A DNA stretch of 64,000 nt. Source: an uncultured eubacterium 1-6. GTDB lineage: Bacteria > Bacillota > Clostridia > Lachnospirales > Lachnospiraceae. Location: NCBI GenBank assembly GCA_903789595.1, contig CAIFEZ010000006.1, forward strand, positions 67,509 through 131,508. Reading direction: 5' to 3'. Below the pieces are notes generated by a model. The model had not been told where the DNA came from, made no database searches, and saw only the letters and a program-made list of their open reading frames with translations. This document shows positions 43,078-51,308 of the stretch, in pieces. How positions within the stretch are numbered: the stretch's first letter is position 1; each line of letters starts with the position of its first letter. A program made the translations under genes and the position numbers.

Positions 43078-43338
43078 TTGATTCAGATGTCCATGTATGG
43101 CGTGTTTGAGCTGGTCGGCCCGATCGGACAGAGCATTATTAGCCATGATGTGCAGACTAGCACTAATTATGGAGATATTGTATTATATAATGAAAACCAG
43201 ATCGTGGTATTCTACGGATCCAATTCCCGGGCGTATACCAGGCTCGTCCATGTGAACCTTTCGCAGGATAAGATGAGGGAGCTTCTCGACAATGGAGATG
43301 TTGTCATCACGCTGGATGCATACGGAAGAAATGGATGA
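43078..43338 (+). CDS. Cyclophilin-like domain protein, N-terminally short
   Basis: 86 residues from a TTG start at 43078 with AGGAGG 9 nt before it. IQMSMYGVFELVGPIGQS and GDIVLYNENQIVVFYGSNSRAYTRLVHV match the cyclophilin-like fold family found near reductases. The family normally has about 40 more N-terminal residues (a strand and helix), so this copy may be truncated. Follows the alcohol dehydrogenase by 105 nt. Confidence 0.62.
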   Translation: MIQMSMYGVFELVGPIGQSIISHDVQTSTNYGDIVLYNENQIVVFYGSNSRAYTRLVHVNLSQDKMRELLDNGDVVITLDAYGRNG

Positions 43339-43380
43339 TTGTCTTTCCGGTAAAAAGTAACAGACGAAGGAGCAGATTAT

Positions 43381-44001
43381 ATGCCGAAAGGTTCAAAGGA
43401 ATTAACAGAGAACAGAAAAAAAGAGATTGTCGATGCCTGTGAGAAGCTGTATCAGACCAGAGGCTTCCATGACATCACGATCAAGGATATCGGACAGGCA
43501 GTATCGATGTCCCGCCCTTCGATTTACAACTATTACGAAACAAGAGAGGAAATTTTTCTTGCGCTTCTGAAAAGAGAATATGAAAAATGGACAGCAGATA
43601 TACGGGAAGTGAGTGCAAAGAATGAGAAACTTACACCCGATGAGCTGGCGCATTCGCTCGCGCAGACGCTGGAACCAAGAAAATTCCTGCTGAAGATTTC
43701 TGCCATGAATCTGTATGAGATTGAAGATAACAGCAGAGAGGAGAATCTTGTGGAATTTAAGACAGCTTTTCTTGATTCTCTGGAAGCAGTAAAGGAGTGC
43801 CTGAGGAAGTTCCTTCCGGATCTTTCGGATGAAAGAATTGAAGAGATCCGCTATGCATTTTTCCCGTTTATGTATGGGATCTATCCTTACGTATATCCCA
43901 CAGAGAAGCAGATGAAGGCCATGGATACAGTCGGTATCAGTTATCAGAAGAACACGATTACGGATATGACGTATCATTTTCTTCGCCAGCTGTTAGAATA
44001 G
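43381..44001 (+). CDS. TetR-family repressor
   Basis: 206 residues. N-terminal HTH (RKKEIVDACEKLYQTRGFHDITIKDIGQAVSMSRPSIYNYYETREEIFLALL), and a helical ligand domain. Ribosome site AAGGAG. Probably represses the 41546 promoter through the TGACA-N3-TGTCA operators and so its own operon. A CTCCC/GGGAG hairpin follows at about 44031-44046. Confidence 0.88.
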   Translation: MPKGSKELTENRKKEIVDACEKLYQTRGFHDITIKDIGQAVSMSRPSIYNYYETREEIFLALLKREYEKWTADIREVSAKNEKLTPDELAHSLAQTLEPRKFLLKISAMNLYEIEDNSREENLVEFKTAFLDSLEAVKECLRKFLPDLSDERIEEIRYAFFPFMYGIYPYVYPTEKQMKAMDTVGISYQKNTITDMTYHFLRQLLE

Positions 44002-44110
44002 AATCTTTTGTAAAAGATATAGGTGACCGGCTCCCTCATGGGAGTGGTGATAAAAGAATTTGCCAATTACGATTTGAAACGGGTGATCTGATGAAGAGAG
44101 AGGTGGAGCT

Positions 44111-44875
44111 GTGCGAGAAAAAATAGTACAGACAGCAGGAAGAGACTCGCTTGGAAAATTCGCTCCGGAATTTGCACATTATAATGATGACGTACTGTTT
44201 GGGGAGAACTGGAATAATGAAGATATTGACCTGAAGACGAGAAGCATTGTCGTGATTTCTGTTTTCATGGGACGGGGGCTTGTGGACAGCTCCCTGAAAT
44301 ATCATCTGCAGACGGCGAAGAAAAATGGCGTCACAAAGAGAGAAATAGCAGCAATTATCACACATGCGGCTTTTTATGCAGGCTGGCCGGTTGCATGGGC
44401 TGTTTTCAATATGGCAAAGGAAATCTGGACAGAGGATGAGAATGTCCCGGATGACAAGGACATGGAGGAATATCAGAAGACCATCTTTTTCCCAATCGGT
44501 AACCCGAATGACGCATATGCCAAATATTTCATCGGACAGAGTTACCTTGCACCGGTGGCAGATGCGCCATTCCCGATTTTTAATGTCACATTTGAACCTG
44601 GCTGCCGTAACAACTGGCACATCCATCACGCAGATAAGGGCGGCGGCCAGATGCTGATTTGTGTCGGTGGCAAGGGATGGTATCAGGAATGGGGCAAGAA
44701 GCCGGTTCTAATGACGCCTGGTACTGTGATCGAGATTCCGGCTAATGCGAAACACTGGCATGGAGCTGCGGCAGACTCCTGGTTTTCACATCTTGCCTTT
44801 GAGATCCCCGGAGAGAATACTTCCAATGAGTGGCTTGAACCGGTTACTGATGAAGAATACAGCAGATTAAAGTGA
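44111..44875 (+). CDS. Carboxymuconolactone decarboxylase-like and cupin fusion protein
   Basis: 254 residues from GTG 44111 (AGGTGGAG). First half is a CMD/AhpD-like domain (DLKTRSIVVISVFMGRG, ITHAAFYAGWPVAWAVFNMAKE; no CxxC, so not a peroxidase type). Second half is a cupin with metal ligands in NNWHIHHADKGGGQMLICVGG and AKHWHGA. Common beside alcohol dehydrogenases and reductases in gut Clostridia. Substrate unknown. Confidence 0.87.
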   Translation: MREKIVQTAGRDSLGKFAPEFAHYNDDVLFGENWNNEDIDLKTRSIVVISVFMGRGLVDSSLKYHLQTAKKNGVTKREIAAIITHAAFYAGWPVAWAVFNMAKEIWTEDENVPDDKDMEEYQKTIFFPIGNPNDAYAKYFIGQSYLAPVADAPFPIFNVTFEPGCRNNWHIHHADKGGGQMLICVGGKGWYQEWGKKPVLMTPGTVIEIPANAKHWHGAAADSWFSHLAFEIPGENTSNEWLEPVTDEEYSRLK

Positions 44876-44887
44876 AAACAGCATCCG

Positions 44888-44948
44888 TTTGGCTGGAACG
44901 CCGCGTCTGGACGATTCTGCCAGATGATTTGCCGGCAGATGCGGTGAT
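44888..44948. repeat. Conserved 60-bp block, copy 2
   Basis: Diverged copy of 36711-36771: GAACGCCGCG, TCTGGACGATT, CCAGATGATTTGCCGGCAG. It lies 12 nt after the cupin stop and reads as LERRVWTILPDDLPAD in one frame. Confidence 0.55.
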
Positions 44949-45049
44949 CGGAGCTGTGTTTGTGCGGGCACAACTGAGCTGAAGTTAAGGCAGGTGCTTT
45001 TATTTTACACTGCACAGAGGTGAAGAAACAGGGGTGAAGGGTTGGCCTC

Positions 45050-45503
45050 ATGATAAAAACAGATAGATTGATGATTCGGTATATTGAGGCGGATGATTGG
45101 AAAAGTCTGATTGATATATGGGCTGATTTTGAAGGATCTGACTACGCCAAATATGATGTTCCGCATTCGTTGGATGAAACTGAAGCACGGAAAAAAGCTG
45201 CTGAGTGGGCTTTGGTTTCTCCGCAAAGAGAGCATATGTTTTTCGCTGTATGCAAAGAAGAGGTGATGATAGGATATACAGACTTTCATCGGAATTCGGA
45301 AGGCTATGAATGTGGTTATTGTTTCCACAGCAAGTATCATGGGAAAGGCCAAGATTGGAGAATGTGTCTGGTGTCTGGCTGTTCTCGCGGATAGAACGGA
45401 AATGAATTTTTCTGACTGCGTAGAGGAATTTCTCAAGGAGCGTCTTTTTTCTCTGGACGGATCATTCCGGATTATCGGGAAGGCAAAAATGCAAATTTGG
45501 TAT
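45050..45503 (+). pseudogene. GNAT acetyltransferase, frameshifted and truncated
   Basis: Frame 1 (45050-45394) gives a normal RimJ/RimL-type start MIKTDRLMIRYIEADDWKSLIDIW and GYTDFHRNSEGYECGYCFHSKYHGKG, where the acetyl-CoA loop begins. It then leaves frame and lacks the second half. The remaining 100 nt carry no matching motif. Confidence 0.75.
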
Positions 45504-45546
45504 TGACAAATAAAATTACACTTGGTAAAGTATCAGCAACTGATAC
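45503..45546 (+). promoter_or_regulatory. Promoter and palindromic operator of the nitroreductase operon
   Basis: TTGACA (45503-45508), 17 bp, TAAAGT (45526-45531). A palindrome GTATCAG-CAA-CTGATAC (45530-45546) overlaps the -10 and start. The Rrf2 gene in the operon is the likely repressor. Confidence 0.75.
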
Positions 45547-45574
45547 AAATACAGCAAAGAAAGCGAGAAATGGA

Positions 45575-46387
45575 ATGAACACAGAAATTATTAGAAATAG
45601 AAAAAGCGTACGGACATATAAAGAACAGCCGGTTCCGGAACAGACAATAAACCGGGTGAGAGATTATCTTGAGCATGACACCGGACTGTTTGAAGTGCCT
45701 GTTGCCTTTTCCATTCTTAATGCGCGGGAAGCTGGGGTCAGCAGTCCTGTGATTCTTGGCGCGGATACCTATGTAGCTGGAAAATACAAAAAGCAGAAGA
45801 ATGCTGAAATTTCATTCGGGTATGCTTTTGAAAAGTTTATCCTTTATGCTACTTCCCTTAGACTTGGGACGGTATGGCTGGCAGCAACGATTGACCGCAA
45901 AGCATTCGAAAGGGCTGTTCAATTAAAGGAAGATGAGGTGATGCCGGCAGTTACCCCGATAGGATATGCGGCCGAAAAACGTTCCATACGTGAGAGTATG
46001 ATGCGAAAAGGAATGAAATCAGACAGCCGTCTTCCGTTTGAAGAATTGTTTTTCCATGACAGTTTCCGGAATCCGTTGAATGAGAATGATGCGGGTATAT
46101 GGCAGCTGCCGCTCGAAATGGTGCGCCTTGCCCCTTCTGCGACGAACAAGCAGCCATGGAGAGCTGTTGAGGAAAAGGACCGGGTTCATTTTTATGAAAA
46201 GAAGACGAAGGGGTATGCAAAAGAATCTACCGGAGATATTCAGAAGGTGGATCTTGGAATTGCGCTGTGCCATTTTGAAATCGCTGCTGAAGAAGGCGGT
46301 TTAAAGGGCAAATTTATACAGTCGGATCCCGGTATCATGGCAGCAGAAGACACAGAGTATATTGCGACATATATACTGGAGGGATAA
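45575..46387 (+). CDS. Nitroreductase-family protein
   Basis: 270 residues from ATG 45575; the site is weak, but the family start NTEIIRNRKSVRTYKEQPV is clear. FMN contacts include RKSVR and APSATNKQPWRAV; the double-length layout (two half-domains) matches the TM1586-type nitroreductases of Clostridia. It reduces nitro or quinone compounds with NAD(P)H. The Rrf2 gene starts 2 nt after its stop. Confidence 0.87.
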   Translation: MNTEIIRNRKSVRTYKEQPVPEQTINRVRDYLEHDTGLFEVPVAFSILNAREAGVSSPVILGADTYVAGKYKKQKNAEISFGYAFEKFILYATSLRLGTVWLAATIDRKAFERAVQLKEDEVMPAVTPIGYAAEKRSIRESMMRKGMKSDSRLPFEELFFHDSFRNPLNENDAGIWQLPLEMVRLAPSATNKQPWRAVEEKDRVHFYEKKTKGYAKESTGDIQKVDLGIALCHFEIAAEEGGLKGKFIQSDPGIMAAEDTEYIATYILEG

Positions 46388-46389
46388 TC

Positions 46390-46833
46390 GTGGACACTAA
46401 ATTTTCGTCGGCTATCCATACGTTGATTCTGATTTCTGAATCGGAGGCGCCAATGAATTCCGATCAGATTGCGGAAAGCGTCGGTACAAACGCAAGCTAT
46501 ATTCGGAAACTCACCACGAGGTTAAGTAAAGCCGGAATTATCGAGGGGCGCCGTGGGGTCAGCGGTTTCCGGCTTGTAAGGAAGCCGGAAGATATTTCTC
46601 TACTTGATATCTACAAGGCCGTCATGGAGACAGACAACCTGCACCTGTTTGATCTCCATCAGAATCCGAATGATGCCTGTATTGTCGGGCACAATATCCG
46701 GCCGGTTCTGGGAAGCATGTTTCGGGATATGGAAGAAAGTGTGGAAAAAAGATTACAGGGTATGACGCTCGCAGACTGTATTGGCAACATGCAGGAATAT
46801 ATCAGGAAGAATAACAAGGAGACCATTCATTGA
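46390..46833 (+). CDS. Rrf2-family repressor
   Basis: 147 residues from GTG 46390. Winged HTH (NSDQIAESVGTNASYIRKLTTRLSKAGIIEGRRGVSGFRLVR). Only one Cys (NPNDACIVG) lies in the region where IscR/NsrR hold a cluster, so it is a YwnA/redox-Cys type rather than Fe-S type. Probably binds the 45530 palindrome. Its stop overlaps the next start. Confidence 0.87.
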   Translation: MDTKFSSAIHTLILISESEAPMNSDQIAESVGTNASYIRKLTTRLSKAGIIEGRRGVSGFRLVRKPEDISLLDIYKAVMETDNLHLFDLHQNPNDACIVGHNIRPVLGSMFRDMEESVEKRLQGMTLADCIGNMQEYIRKNNKETIH

Positions 46834-47855
46834 AAGCAGCTATTTTAACACATTATGATAAAAAAGGCACAAATCTGGAAATCCAGGACATTCGTGTGCC
46901 TGTCCCGGAGGATGACGAAATTCTTGTGCGTATTATGGCAGCAGCCGTAAATCCGCTGGACAATATGATCATCCGCGGGGAAGTAAAACTGATCGTGCCC
47001 TATAAGGTGCCTCTCATTATGGGCAATGAATTTTCCGGAGTGGTTGAAAAGGCCGGAAAGAAAGCTGGCCGGTTTAAAGCCGGTGACCGGGTTTACGGCA
47101 GGATGCCACTTAAAAAAATCGGAGCATTTGCGGAATATGCCGCGGTGAAAGAATCTGCTCTGGCAAAAATTCCAGACAATCTGTCCTTTGAGGAGGCGGC
47201 AACAGTTCCACTTACTGCACTTACAGCAATGCAGGCCTTCGAGATCATGCAGGTAAAACCGGGAGAATCCGTGTTTATTTCCGGAGGAACAGGAAGTCTT
47301 GGTGCGATGGCGATTCCGGTAGCCAGGAGTCTCGGACTGCATGTTTATACTAACGGCAGTGCGGAAAATGAAGAACGTGTAAGAAAACTCGGTGCCGAAA
47401 AATTCATCGACTATAAAAAAGAAAACTACGCCGAGGTATTATCCGATGTCGACCATGTTCTTGATACGCTTGGCGATCGTGCGCTTCCTGACGAATTCAA
47501 GGTGTTGAAAAAAGGCGGCAGCCTGGTATCTCTAAGAGGAATGCCAAATGGCAGGTTCGCAAAAAGAAGCAGGATGCCGCTTGTTAAGAGAATACTATTT
47601 CAGTCTGCCGGGAGAAAATATGACAAAATGGCGGAGGCAAAGAATCAGACCTATGATTTCCTCTTTGTACATGAGGACGGACATCAGCTGGAAAAAATAG
47701 CCGGCCTGTTTGACAAGGAGCATCCGTTGGAAACTTCTGTTGATACTGTATTCAGTCTGGATCAGGTAAATGTAGCCCTGGACAAGGTAAAGCGCGGCGG
47801 ATCCAAAGGGAAAACAATCATTAAAGTTCATGAATCTCGGAGCACTAATGGATAA
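46830..47855 (+). CDS. NADPH:quinone oxidoreductase-like zinc-less dehydrogenase
   Basis: 341 residues from TTG 46830 (AAGGAG before it), overlapping the Rrf2 stop. MDR family: NPLDNMIIRGE, GNEFSGVVEKAG, VFISGGTGSLGAMAIPVARSLG (NADPH), LVSLRGMPNGRFAK. Structural zinc cysteines are absent. With the nitroreductase it forms an electrophile/quinone detoxification operon under Rrf2. Confidence 0.88.
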   Translation: MKAAILTHYDKKGTNLEIQDIRVPVPEDDEILVRIMAAAVNPLDNMIIRGEVKLIVPYKVPLIMGNEFSGVVEKAGKKAGRFKAGDRVYGRMPLKKIGAFAEYAAVKESALAKIPDNLSFEEAATVPLTALTAMQAFEIMQVKPGESVFISGGTGSLGAMAIPVARSLGLHVYTNGSAENEERVRKLGAEKFIDYKKENYAEVLSDVDHVLDTLGDRALPDEFKVLKKGGSLVSLRGMPNGRFAKRSRMPLVKRILFQSAGRKYDKMAEAKNQTYDFLFVHEDGHQLEKIAGLFDKEHPLETSVDTVFSLDQVNVALDKVKRGGSKGKTIIKVHESRSTNG

Positions 47856-48049
47856 AAATACGGAATCCGCAAAAATGTCACATGAAGCGTTGATGATCAG
47901 GGTCAATGCTATGTGCTATTGGACTTTTAAAAGCGTAAAATATACGACAATCAGCCAAGTATTATTTCACTGGCCTGGGTCTTTGAAATGCCAGATTAAA
48001 TTTCCAACAGGTCAACGCAGGGCATGACGTAACAGTTGACAGTATAAAG

Positions 48050-48126
48050 TCAGATGCACATCCTAGTTTCCAAAACTTTCAAGACACTCCTTTTCAGCAT
48101 CAGTCTGAGAGAGGTGTCTTTTTTAT
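48050..48126 (+). terminator. lysS 3' UTR and terminator, boundary copy 4
   Basis: GATGCACATCC..AGTTTCCAAAAC parallels the lysS downstream sequence at 25167-25190, then GACACTCC faces GAGGTGTC with inner CAG/CTG and TTTTTT. The lysS coding tail itself is absent in this copy. Confidence 0.75.
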
Positions 48127-48135
48127 GCGCTAGGC

Positions 48136-48366
48136 GGCGCACATGTTAATTCAAGAGATTTGAGAAAGCATCGACTTGATGTATTCAGATTGTATCCGAT
48201 TATAAGAAGAGATCAGAGAATTCTGGTTCCGGATCAGATTTATAAGGATATCGATGAATTTATTTCAGAGATGCGAGAAATAGAGATACGTCTGAAAGAT
48301 ATCGGAATGACTGATAATAAAGATGATATTCTTAATGCTTACAGCCTGATCTATATACATGAATAA
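48136..48366 (+). pseudogene. C-terminal fragment, nucleotidyltransferase (AbiEii/DUF1814)-like
   Basis: About 70 codons without a proper start: RDLRKHRLDVFRLYPII then a helical tail. The KHRxDVFRL motif occurs near the C-terminus of AbiEii-like nucleotidyltransferases. It directly follows boundary copy 4, so the front was lost. Assignment is tentative. Confidence 0.4.
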
Positions 48367-48387
48367 GATAATTCATCCCGACGTTTA

Positions 48388-48442
48388 TGTCAGGAATTCT
48401 GACACGAAAGTATTCGGCATTTCCCGTCCGGCCTCTTATAAT
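48388..48442 (+). promoter_or_regulatory. Palindrome plus promoter, copy 2
   Basis: TGTCAG-N5-CTGACA (48388-48404) and TATAAT (about 48437-48442), the same block as 36601-36655. In this copy it is only about 100 nt upstream of the DUF3784 start, which is probably the original arrangement. Confidence 0.55.
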
Positions 48443-48548
48443 CAGAAATAAAGAATTGCGGCCTCAAGTTTTGAGAGATTGCAAGAGCCGTGATCACGAG
48501 CGTGGTAAATGATTCATAGTCAGCGTAAGTGAATAGAGAAAGGGGTAA

Positions 48549-48881
48549 ATGAATATGTCGATAAAGGAATTCTGCATTATCTTGGACCTGGTAATGGCTG
48601 CCATTTTCTTTTTGATTGGGTTCTTGTTTTACAGATCAAACGGGAGAGTAGCGAACTTCTTAACAGGCTATAATATGAAATCCGCTGAAGAACGCAAAAA
48701 ATATGATGAGAAGAAAATGTGTAAGGATTACGGAAAGCATATGATGCTATGGCCGATTCCCTTTTTCATTGGAGCTGTTATTGACTTCGTTTTTCCTATA
48801 AAGGGAACATGGATCGCATGGGTCATATGGTCAGGCATGTTTATTCTTTTACTGATCGAAAGACATAAAAGAGAAAGATAA
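48549..48881 (+). CDS. DUF3784 family membrane protein, copy 2
   Basis: 110 residues, differing from copy 1 (37855) at three positions (V to I, L to W and Y to H) in the last third. Same three helices and LTGYNMKSAEERKKYDEKK motif, same upstream 85 bp. The near identity over about 415 bp points to recent duplication or gene conversion within the island. Confidence 0.8.
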   Translation: MNMSIKEFCIILDLVMAAIFFLIGFLFYRSNGRVANFLTGYNMKSAEERKKYDEKKMCKDYGKHMMLWPIPFFIGAVIDFVFPIKGTWIAWVIWSGMFILLLIERHKRER

Positions 48882-48934
48882 ATCAGAATTTATCAGAAAA
48901 TGAGGAATAGTTGAAATGGAGGCGCTATAATAAC

Positions 48935-49258
48935 ATGAAGATTGAAGGGAACCAGAAAGAACTGGATGCAATGGTAGAATTTCATAAGGGAAACCGTGTC
49001 GAGGGACTGAGACTGCAAGAAGAATTTGCAGCGGAATTTCGTAAGGAGTATAAAGACAAAGATCACTGTCCTTGTCTGAAAGCCTGTCGTTATCACGGAA
49101 ACTGTAAGGAATGTGTAGCAATCCACAGAGCGCATCAGGAACATGTTCCTAATTGTATGCGACCATTGATTAATAAAAAATTGAAATTGATGTCAGAATT
49201 AACTGAGCATACCTTGGCAAATGAAATAGAAGCTCCACATGAGATTTTAAGAAAATAG
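48935..49258 (+). CDS. Small cysteine-rich protein
   Basis: 107 residues from ATG 48935 (GGAGG); ATG 48911 is a possible earlier start. A compact motif CPCLKACRYHGNCKECVAIHRAHQEHVPNCMR provides six Cys and several His, likely a metal (zinc or Fe-S) site. It resembles small conserved hypothetical proteins of gut Clostridia. Function unknown. Followed 8 nt later by hairpin element e. Confidence 0.7.
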   Translation: MKIEGNQKELDAMVEFHKGNRVEGLRLQEEFAAEFRKEYKDKDHCPCLKACRYHGNCKECVAIHRAHQEHVPNCMRPLINKKLKLMSELTEHTLANEIEAPHEILRK

Positions 49259-49266
49259 GCAAGTCA

Positions 49267-49306
49267 AATTCCAGTTTGTATGTGCCTGAATAAATGAACA
49301 GTAATT
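49267..49306. repeat. Post-stop hairpin element, copy e
   Basis: Nearly identical to copy a through CAGTTTGTATGTGCC and TGAATAAATGAACAG; the right arm has GTAATT instead of GGAATT, so the stem is weakened by one pair. Homology to 25921-26080 continues through the terminator. Confidence 0.65.
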
Positions 49307-49313
49307 ACCAGCT

Positions 49314-49344
49314 GGAAGCCAGTGCAAATTGTGCTTCCGTTTTT
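49314..49344 (+). terminator. Terminator after element e
   Basis: GGAAGC (49314-49319) pairs with GCTTCC (49333-49338), then TTTTT after a G; a degenerate copy of 25966-26000. Confidence 0.7.
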
Positions 49345-49472
49345 GGCTGCCGGAATTTTCAGCAATGAACTACATATGAAGTTGGCAAGATAGATACCAA
49401 TGTCTGCAGACCGATTGCATTTCGAGAAGAAAGGCGTCGGTCATTTTTAATTCCATGAGAAGGAGGAGACAA

Positions 49473-49667
49473 ATGGCGAGACGATCCAGATATCTGCATT
49501 ATGACGAGCAGGTAAATGCACTGATGAAGAGCAGTGATATTTCGCGGATTTCGACTGATAAGAATCATGCTCACGGATCCGTACTTGAGAGACTGAAAAC
49601 GCTGAGAGTTGCAGAACCGCAAAAGGAAGCGGAGAAGACAGCCACAGGGGGAAGCGGTAATGGATAA
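49473..49667 (+). CDS. Small hypothetical protein of a mobile element
   Basis: 64 residues, ATG 49473 after AAGGAGGAG. Basic start MARRSRYLHYDEQVNALMKSS then a polar region. No family recognised. Its end overlaps the integrase-tail frame at 49660 by 8 bp, so it may have preceded or replaced part of an integrase or excisionase gene. Confidence 0.45.
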   Translation: MARRSRYLHYDEQVNALMKSSDISRISTDKNHAHGSVLERLKTLRVAEPQKEAEKTATGGSGNG

Positions 49668-49773
49668 GGACGAGCTTGTTTTTACGACGATGGATGTGTA
49701 TGCGGAGGCAACGGACCGGAAGAAGGAAGAGACCTTTGAGCACCTCACGGCGAAGCTGGATGAACTGCTTTGA
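49660..49773 (+). pseudogene. Tyrosine-integrase C-terminal fragment 3
   Basis: 37 codons ending in FTTMDVYAEATDRKKEETFEHL and TAKLDELL with a natural stop; the most complete of the three integrase tails. The catalytic domain is missing. It also starts with an ATG, but no function as a free peptide is expected. Confidence 0.72.
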
Positions 49774-50137
49774 GGGCAGCTTTCAGAAGCATTGGAAAAG
49801 CGGGAATGATTCTATATGGGGATTTACTATGCGTTGTGCGTCTTCTTCGTCTTTATACTAGAGGTATAGATAGAAAACCGAATGAAAATCCAAGGTGGAG
49901 AATTGTCAGTCAATATGGTATAGTGGATGCCATAAGAGATGACTTCGATTCGGGGAGTGGAGCGATGAACTCTGCTCCCTGATTTCATATATGAAAGAAG
50001 CAGGTGGAAGGCTTGTGTATATTCCGGAAAGTTAGAGCAAGGTGCATGGCGTTTCAGTGCATTCCTTCCGATATTTTAGAGCCCCCTTTCCGGAGTGTTG
50101 AGCACAGCGGAAAGGGGCCCATGAGGTACGCTATGTA
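49774..50137. other. Gene-poor stretch
   Basis: No gene supported. It contains scattered short frames and a long hairpin at 50083-50117. Confidence 0.5.
50083..50117. terminator. Hairpin, possible minus-strand terminator
   Basis: CCCCTTTCCG (50083-50092) pairs with CGGAAAGGGG (50108-50117), 15-nt loop. No clear T-run; placed to end the minus-strand istB relic. Confidence 0.5.
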
Positions 50138-50371
50138 TTATTCCTCGGGCGGTATCTCGAGACCAGCCAACCTGAGAGCTGTCTCCAACTGAATGATACG
50201 ATCCATGACAGCTGCTGAAATAGGGCTGTTTTCTGCTACTTCAGGATCGATGCGCTCATACCATTCATCATTGTTGTGTTGTGTGCAGAGGATCATCGAT
50301 CCGCCGGATTCGGTATTGCTTCTGAAGATTCCAGGGTATTTTCCATCATGAATCCGGTCGCTGGAAATCAC
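50138..50371 (-). pseudogene. IS21 IstB-like C-terminal fragment
   Basis: 77 codons on the minus strand: SMILCTQHNNDEWYERIDP and SPISAAVMDRII match the sensor-2 end of IstB-type transposition ATPases (sTIFCSQ..GWYE.IGE...DAILDRI). The ATPase core is missing and the tail is altered. Opposite in strand to the istA relic next to it. Confidence 0.5.
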
Positions 50372-50418
50372 AATTCCGGATAGATGGAAATTGGCTTTCC
50401 GGCCATTGGGAAATCAAT

Positions 50419-50464
50419 CTTATAATGAATTTAAGCATCAATCCTGATGCAAATTCATTATAAG
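50419..50464. repeat. Long two-part inverted repeat
   Basis: CTTATAATGAATTT (50419-50432) pairs perfectly with 50451-50464, and GCATCA (50435-50440) with TGATGC (50445-50450) around ATCC. It lies between the istB and istA relics. Could be a transposon-end or an intrinsic hairpin. Confidence 0.75.
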
Positions 50465-50473
50465 AAGGTCTAA

Positions 50474-51092
50474 ATTATTACCAAGTATTGTGAGATACTA
50501 AGGCTTACCGCCATGGGTCTCAAGCAACACGATATCATCATAGTCTTGGTATTGCTAAAAGACTGTCGTCAAAGTTCAGAAACGGGCAAGGAAATATCTC
50601 TCAGCAGGCCACTGGACAACAGTTACACGGATGTCGAACTCGAAAGGATAATCTTCCCCAAGAAATCTTCAACGCCGAGCACGAGGCGGATGCCGGATTA
50701 TGATTACATCCGGAAAGAATTGCTCCGCAACGGCATTAACAAGAAGCTCCTTTGGACGGAATACTTTGAGGACTGCAAGGCTGCCGGCGATGAGCCACTT
50801 AGGTATTCCCGGTTTTGTTATCACATCCAACAGAACGAACAGAAGCGCAACGCCACAATGCATCTCCCCAGAAAGCCCGGCGAACAGATCGAAGTTGACT
50901 GGGCTGGAGATCCTGCCGAGATTATCGATCCGGATACTGGCGAAATCACAAAGGCATGGTGTAATGACCTACAGCCAGTATGCCTACGTTGAAACCTTCA
51001 TCAACGAGAAGATGGCCTTCATAAAGCAGAACACGAAGGGACGCTTTATGTGGAATACCCGAATATCAGCTATTCAGTACCAGATACGATGA
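50474..51092 (+). pseudogene. IS21 IstA transposase, degenerate
   Basis: Reads KYCEILRLTAMGLKQHDI (HTH), then after a frame change SRPLDNSYTDVELERIIFPKK, LLWTEYFEDCKAAGDEPLRYSRFCYHIQ and PGEQIEVDWAGDPAEIIDPDTG (first DDE Asp). It then shifts frame again (GVMTYSQYAYVETFINEKMAFIKQN) and stops. At least two frameshifts and loss of the C-terminal half. It is the left neighbour of the CRISPR-Cas locus. Confidence 0.82.
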
Positions 51093-51308
51093 TATCCACC
51101 ACCGTTAGCTCTGTTTCATGAGGTATAAATATCTGAAAAAGCTTGTAAAATCAACAACTTTTGGGTTGACACAATAGGAAGGTACTAGTGTTTTACCGTT
51201 TACGTTTAAGAGGTTGAGAAGGAAAACTACTATGATAAAATAAGAAATAGAAATTTGTTTGTAGACTGGCAGGCAAGGATCAGACAAACCTGAAATCATG
51301 ATGAAACT
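51093..51308. other. Spacer between IS21 relic and tracrRNA
   Basis: AT-rich, no gene seen. Contains TTGACA at about 51164 without a convincing -10. Confidence 0.5.

Noticed and set aside
44028-44050. Short match to the sequence after the IS110 relic (CTCCC/GGGAG hairpin)
   Set aside because: Only about 20 bp around a simple hairpin; may be a terminator shared by chance, not proof of a second IS110 copy.
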